16,532 bases of DNA from CAVSWN01 sp046728115 (GTDB lineage Bacteria; Acidobacteriota; Vicinamibacteria; Vicinamibacterales; CAVVIG01): contig JBKPDW010000020.1 of the NCBI GenBank assembly GCA_046728115.1, positions 1-16,532 on the forward strand. The letters are read 5' to 3'. Below, piece after piece: positions 14,390 to 16,532 of this stretch (position 1 is its first letter; every line of letters begins with the position of its first letter). A program made the translations under genes and the position numbers. The notes below the pieces were generated by a model that did no database searches, was not told where the DNA came from, and saw nothing but the letters and a program-made list of their open reading frames with translations.

Positions 14390-15881
14390 CGTTTCCATCG
14401 ATCGCGGCCCGGCGACGACATCGGATCGCCGAGCAGGGCACCCCGTGGTCGGTGGTGCGTTGATGGCGGCGCAATTCCTTGCGCTGAACGCAATCGGGCT
14501 GTTCGCCACCGCTTACATCATTCGATGCCTCGGCCCGTTGCAATACGGGCAATGGACGACGGCTGCGACGCTTGCGTCGGCGCACCTGCTGATCACGAGC
14601 GCCGGGGTCCGGACCATTTTCGTGCGAGACGTAGCGCGCCGGCCAGAGCTCGCTCGAGAGCTGCTGGCAGCGCAGCTCGCGTTACGGATCGCGCTCGCCG
14701 GTCTCGCGGCCGGCTCTGCGATGGCCGTTTCAGTGCTGCTTGGCTACCCGCCCGTGGTGATCGCCTGCATGGCCGTCGGCTGCGTGTGGATCGTCATTTC
14801 GGTGATCGCGTCGACGTTTGGAGATGTGCTGCAGTCGCTGGAGAAATTCGACAGCTACTCCGCAGCAGCAATCGTGTCCGGAATCGCAGTGACGGCGAGC
14901 TCGAGCATGGCGGCTTCGCTCGGATGCGGGCCCGTCGGTCTGTCGATCGCCTATCTTGCGGCGCCCGCCGTCAGCGCGGTTCTCTGCTGGCGCAGCGTGC
15001 GGAAACACGTCGAAGTGCGCGTGCGATGGGACGCGGCGCGTGCGTGGTCATCGCTCCGTGAAGCGCGCCTGGTCGGGTTGAACCAGATTGCAGGCGCCGT
15101 GCGCGACCGCGCCGAGCAGTTGCTGGTGCCACGCCTCGTCGGACTGGAGGCGTTCGGGATATTCAGCGCGGGCGCGATGATCGGCGACCGCCTGGCCAAT
15201 GTACCGGACGCCATTTGCACGGCGTTCTATCCGCGCATCAGCCGCGCAGCGCAAGGGACCTTCGGGATTCCTCTCGATCAGACGGTCGCAAGAATGCTCT
15301 CCGTCGGCCTCGCTGCATCGATACCGTTCGCGATCACCGGTACGTATCTGGCGGAGAGCATTTCTGCCGTCCTCCTGCCAGGCGCCCACGAGACCTGTCG
15401 AGCAATCATCCAGACCAGTGTGTGGGCGGTTCCGCTGATTGCCATCAGTCTGGGGATGTCGTTCGCGCTCCAGGCAGCGGGCCAGCACGCATGTGTGAGC
15501 CGGCTGGGACTGTGCGCGACCGCTATCAGTGCCGCCATTTCCTGTGCGCTGATCGCGACGTTCGGCATCAGAGGCGCGGGCTGGGCAGTGGTGGCTCGTC
15601 CTGCGGCGGTACTCATCGCCCTGTTACCTTCGTTTCGACGGATCTTCCCGGGCGTTCTCGCGAAGGTTCCTGTCGCGCGGATTCTTCTCTCGACCACGGT
15701 GTTGACCAGCATCTGCCTCGTCGGTGAGCGCGAGCGCCTTTTGATTGCGCTTGTGGTTGCGTTGGCCGGTGTTGCGGCGTACAGCCTGGCGCTGCTCGCG
15801 TCGCGCGTGTTCTCGGTCTCGACAGTCGCGGGGCTCTTCGCACCGGCGGCTGGGACGGTTGCGGTGCACCTGAAATCCTGA
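14373..15881 (+). CDS. Wzx-like polysaccharide flippase (oligosaccharide/MOP superfamily)
   Basis: 502 aa, almost wholly hydrophobic apart from a polar start, consistent with 12-14 TM helices. The first helix region, GGALMAAQFLALNAIGLFATAYIIR, followed by GPLQYGQW, is the typical opening of polysaccharide-biosynthesis flippases. LVGLNQIAGAVRDRAEQLLVPRLVG with LEAFGIFSAGAMIGDRL in the middle is the second-half repeat of the fold. It would flip the undecaprenyl-linked repeat unit to the periplasmic face for the polymerase. Start ATG 14373 is the first Met; a TTG at 14343 is a less likely alternative. It overlaps the acyltransferase gene and is followed after 6 nt by the polymerase/ligase gene. 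Confidence 0.87.
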   Translation: MPQSADVSIDRGPATTSDRRAGHPVVGGALMAAQFLALNAIGLFATAYIIRCLGPLQYGQWTTAATLASAHLLITSAGVRTIFVRDVARRPELARELLAAQLALRIALAGLAAGSAMAVSVLLGYPPVVIACMAVGCVWIVISVIASTFGDVLQSLEKFDSYSAAAIVSGIAVTASSSMAASLGCGPVGLSIAYLAAPAVSAVLCWRSVRKHVEVRVRWDAARAWSSLREARLVGLNQIAGAVRDRAEQLLVPRLVGLEAFGIFSAGAMIGDRLANVPDAICTAFYPRISRAAQGTFGIPLDQTVARMLSVGLAASIPFAITGTYLAESISAVLLPGAHETCRAIIQTSVWAVPLIAISLGMSFALQAAGQHACVSRLGLCATAISAAISCALIATFGIRGAGWAVVARPAAVLIALLPSFRRIFPGVLAKVPVARILLSTTVLTSICLVGERERLLIALVVALAGVAAYSLALLASRVFSVSTVAGLFAPAAGTVAVHLKS

Positions 15882-15887
15882 CGAACG

Positions 15888-16532
15888 ATGGCGTATCTGC
15901 TCGCGCTCCTGTATCTCGTCTGCATCTACATCCGGCCGGCCGAGATCGTCCCCGGATGGGAAGCAATTCCGTTCGCCGGCATCGTGGCGGCGGTTTCGGT
16001 CGTTTGCGTGGCGGGATCGCTCGTGCTGCGTCCGCGCCGTTTCTGGGATCTGCCACAGGATCGGTTCGTAGTCGGATTCCTCCTCGCGATCGTGGCATCG
16101 AATGCTGCGCGTGGCTGGATCTCCGGAGCGGTCGAGGGGCTGCTCGCGATCGCGCCCGCCATCTTCGCCTATTTCCTGCTTCGCTCCGCTGTCGAGTCGC
16201 CGCGACAGCTGCGCTGGGTGGGATACACGCTGATCGCGCTGACACTCTGGCACGCAGTCGATGGCGTCATTCAGTTCCACACCGGCCTCGGGCTCGGCGG
16301 GATCGTTCCATTGCAGGGAAGCTCGCTCGCCTTCGACGAAGGCGGGGAAGTGGAGACTCAGCGCATCCGGGCGACGGGAATCTTCAACGATCCGAACGAT
16401 CTCGCGCTCACGCTCGTTGTCGCGGTGCCATTCCTGGTGGGGCCGCTCTCCCGTCGCGTGACGTCAACGCCGGTCAGGATTCTCGCCGTCCTTCTGCTGA
16501 TTCCGATCTGCCTCGCGATGTACTACACGAAT
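15888..16532 (+). CDS. O-antigen ligase/polymerase family protein (Wzy/WaaL-like), N-terminal part
   Basis: 215 codons, open at the window end. The start MAYLLALLYLVCIYIRPAEIV is a TM helix containing the Y-x-R-P-x-E motif common in this group of exopolysaccharide polymerases. Further hydrophobic segments follow (about 30-47, 60-72, 81-95, 105-118). RATGIFNDPNDLALTLVVAVPF (about 162-183) matches the R-x-x-G-x-F-x-x-P-N-x-x-A signature of the O-antigen ligase/polymerase family, just before the next TM pair. It would polymerise the repeat units flipped by the upstream Wzx, or ligate polymer. ATG 15888 lies 6 nt after the flippase stop with only a poor ribosome site. The catalytic periplasmic loop lies beyond the window. 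Confidence 0.87.
   Translation, partial: MAYLLALLYLVCIYIRPAEIVPGWEAIPFAGIVAAVSVVCVAGSLVLRPRRFWDLPQDRFVVGFLLAIVASNAARGWISGAVEGLLAIAPAIFAYFLLRSAVESPRQLRWVGYTLIALTLWHAVDGVIQFHTGLGLGGIVPLQGSSLAFDEGGEVETQRIRATGIFNDPNDLALTLVVAVPFLVGPLSRRVTSTPVRILAVLLLIPICLAMYYTN

Overview
The window is the 5' end of a high-GC bacterial contig, probably from an environmental metagenome. Its first 117 bases are not genomic. They are a poly-C run, a TTTT stretch, the Illumina P7 oligo, a 10-nt index and the Nextera read-2/transposase end, which is adapter read-through left in the assembly. Genomic sequence starts at 118. GC-rich codon use and an exopolysaccharide locus of the EpsH/exosortase (PEP-CTERM) style suggest a soil-type bacterium such as an acidobacterium (Vicinamibacteria-like). 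This is inference; no marker gene is present.

Left part (118-4578). A 5'-truncated FAD/NAD(P) oxidoreductase (+) converges on a two-gene minus-strand operon. That operon encodes a secreted or lipid-anchored right-handed beta-helix protein and then, with a 14-nt overlap, a single-module NRPS with adenylation, carrier and thioesterase domains but no condensation domain. The ten specificity residues read by eye are D-L-T-K-I-G-H-I-G-K, one residue from the classical aspartate code.

Divergent intergenic region (4579-4843). It holds a roughly 125-bp element bounded by 18-bp imperfect inverted repeats with two internal stem-loops (MITE/REP-like), then a small palindrome and a strong Shine-Dalgarno before the rightward operon.

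Right part (4844-16532). A tightly packed plus-strand operon for a Wzx/Wzy-type exopolysaccharide. In order: polysaccharide co-polymerase (chain length), BY-kinase-like ATPase, membrane phosphoglycosyltransferase that loads the first sugar on undecaprenyl phosphate, an in-frame fusion of a membrane GT2 and a GT4 glycosyltransferase, another GT4-like glycosyltransferase, a hexapeptide acetyltransferase, a Wza-like periplasmic export protein, an acyltransferase-3 membrane O-acyltransferase, a Wzx-like flippase and an O-antigen polymerase/ligase cut by the window end. Gene junctions run from 25-nt overlaps to a 38-nt gap, so one transcript is likely. Together the genes would initiate, extend, acylate, flip, polymerise and export a repeat-unit polysaccharide. 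No exosortase, outer-membrane porin, RNA gene, CRISPR or insertion-sequence transposase is visible in the window.
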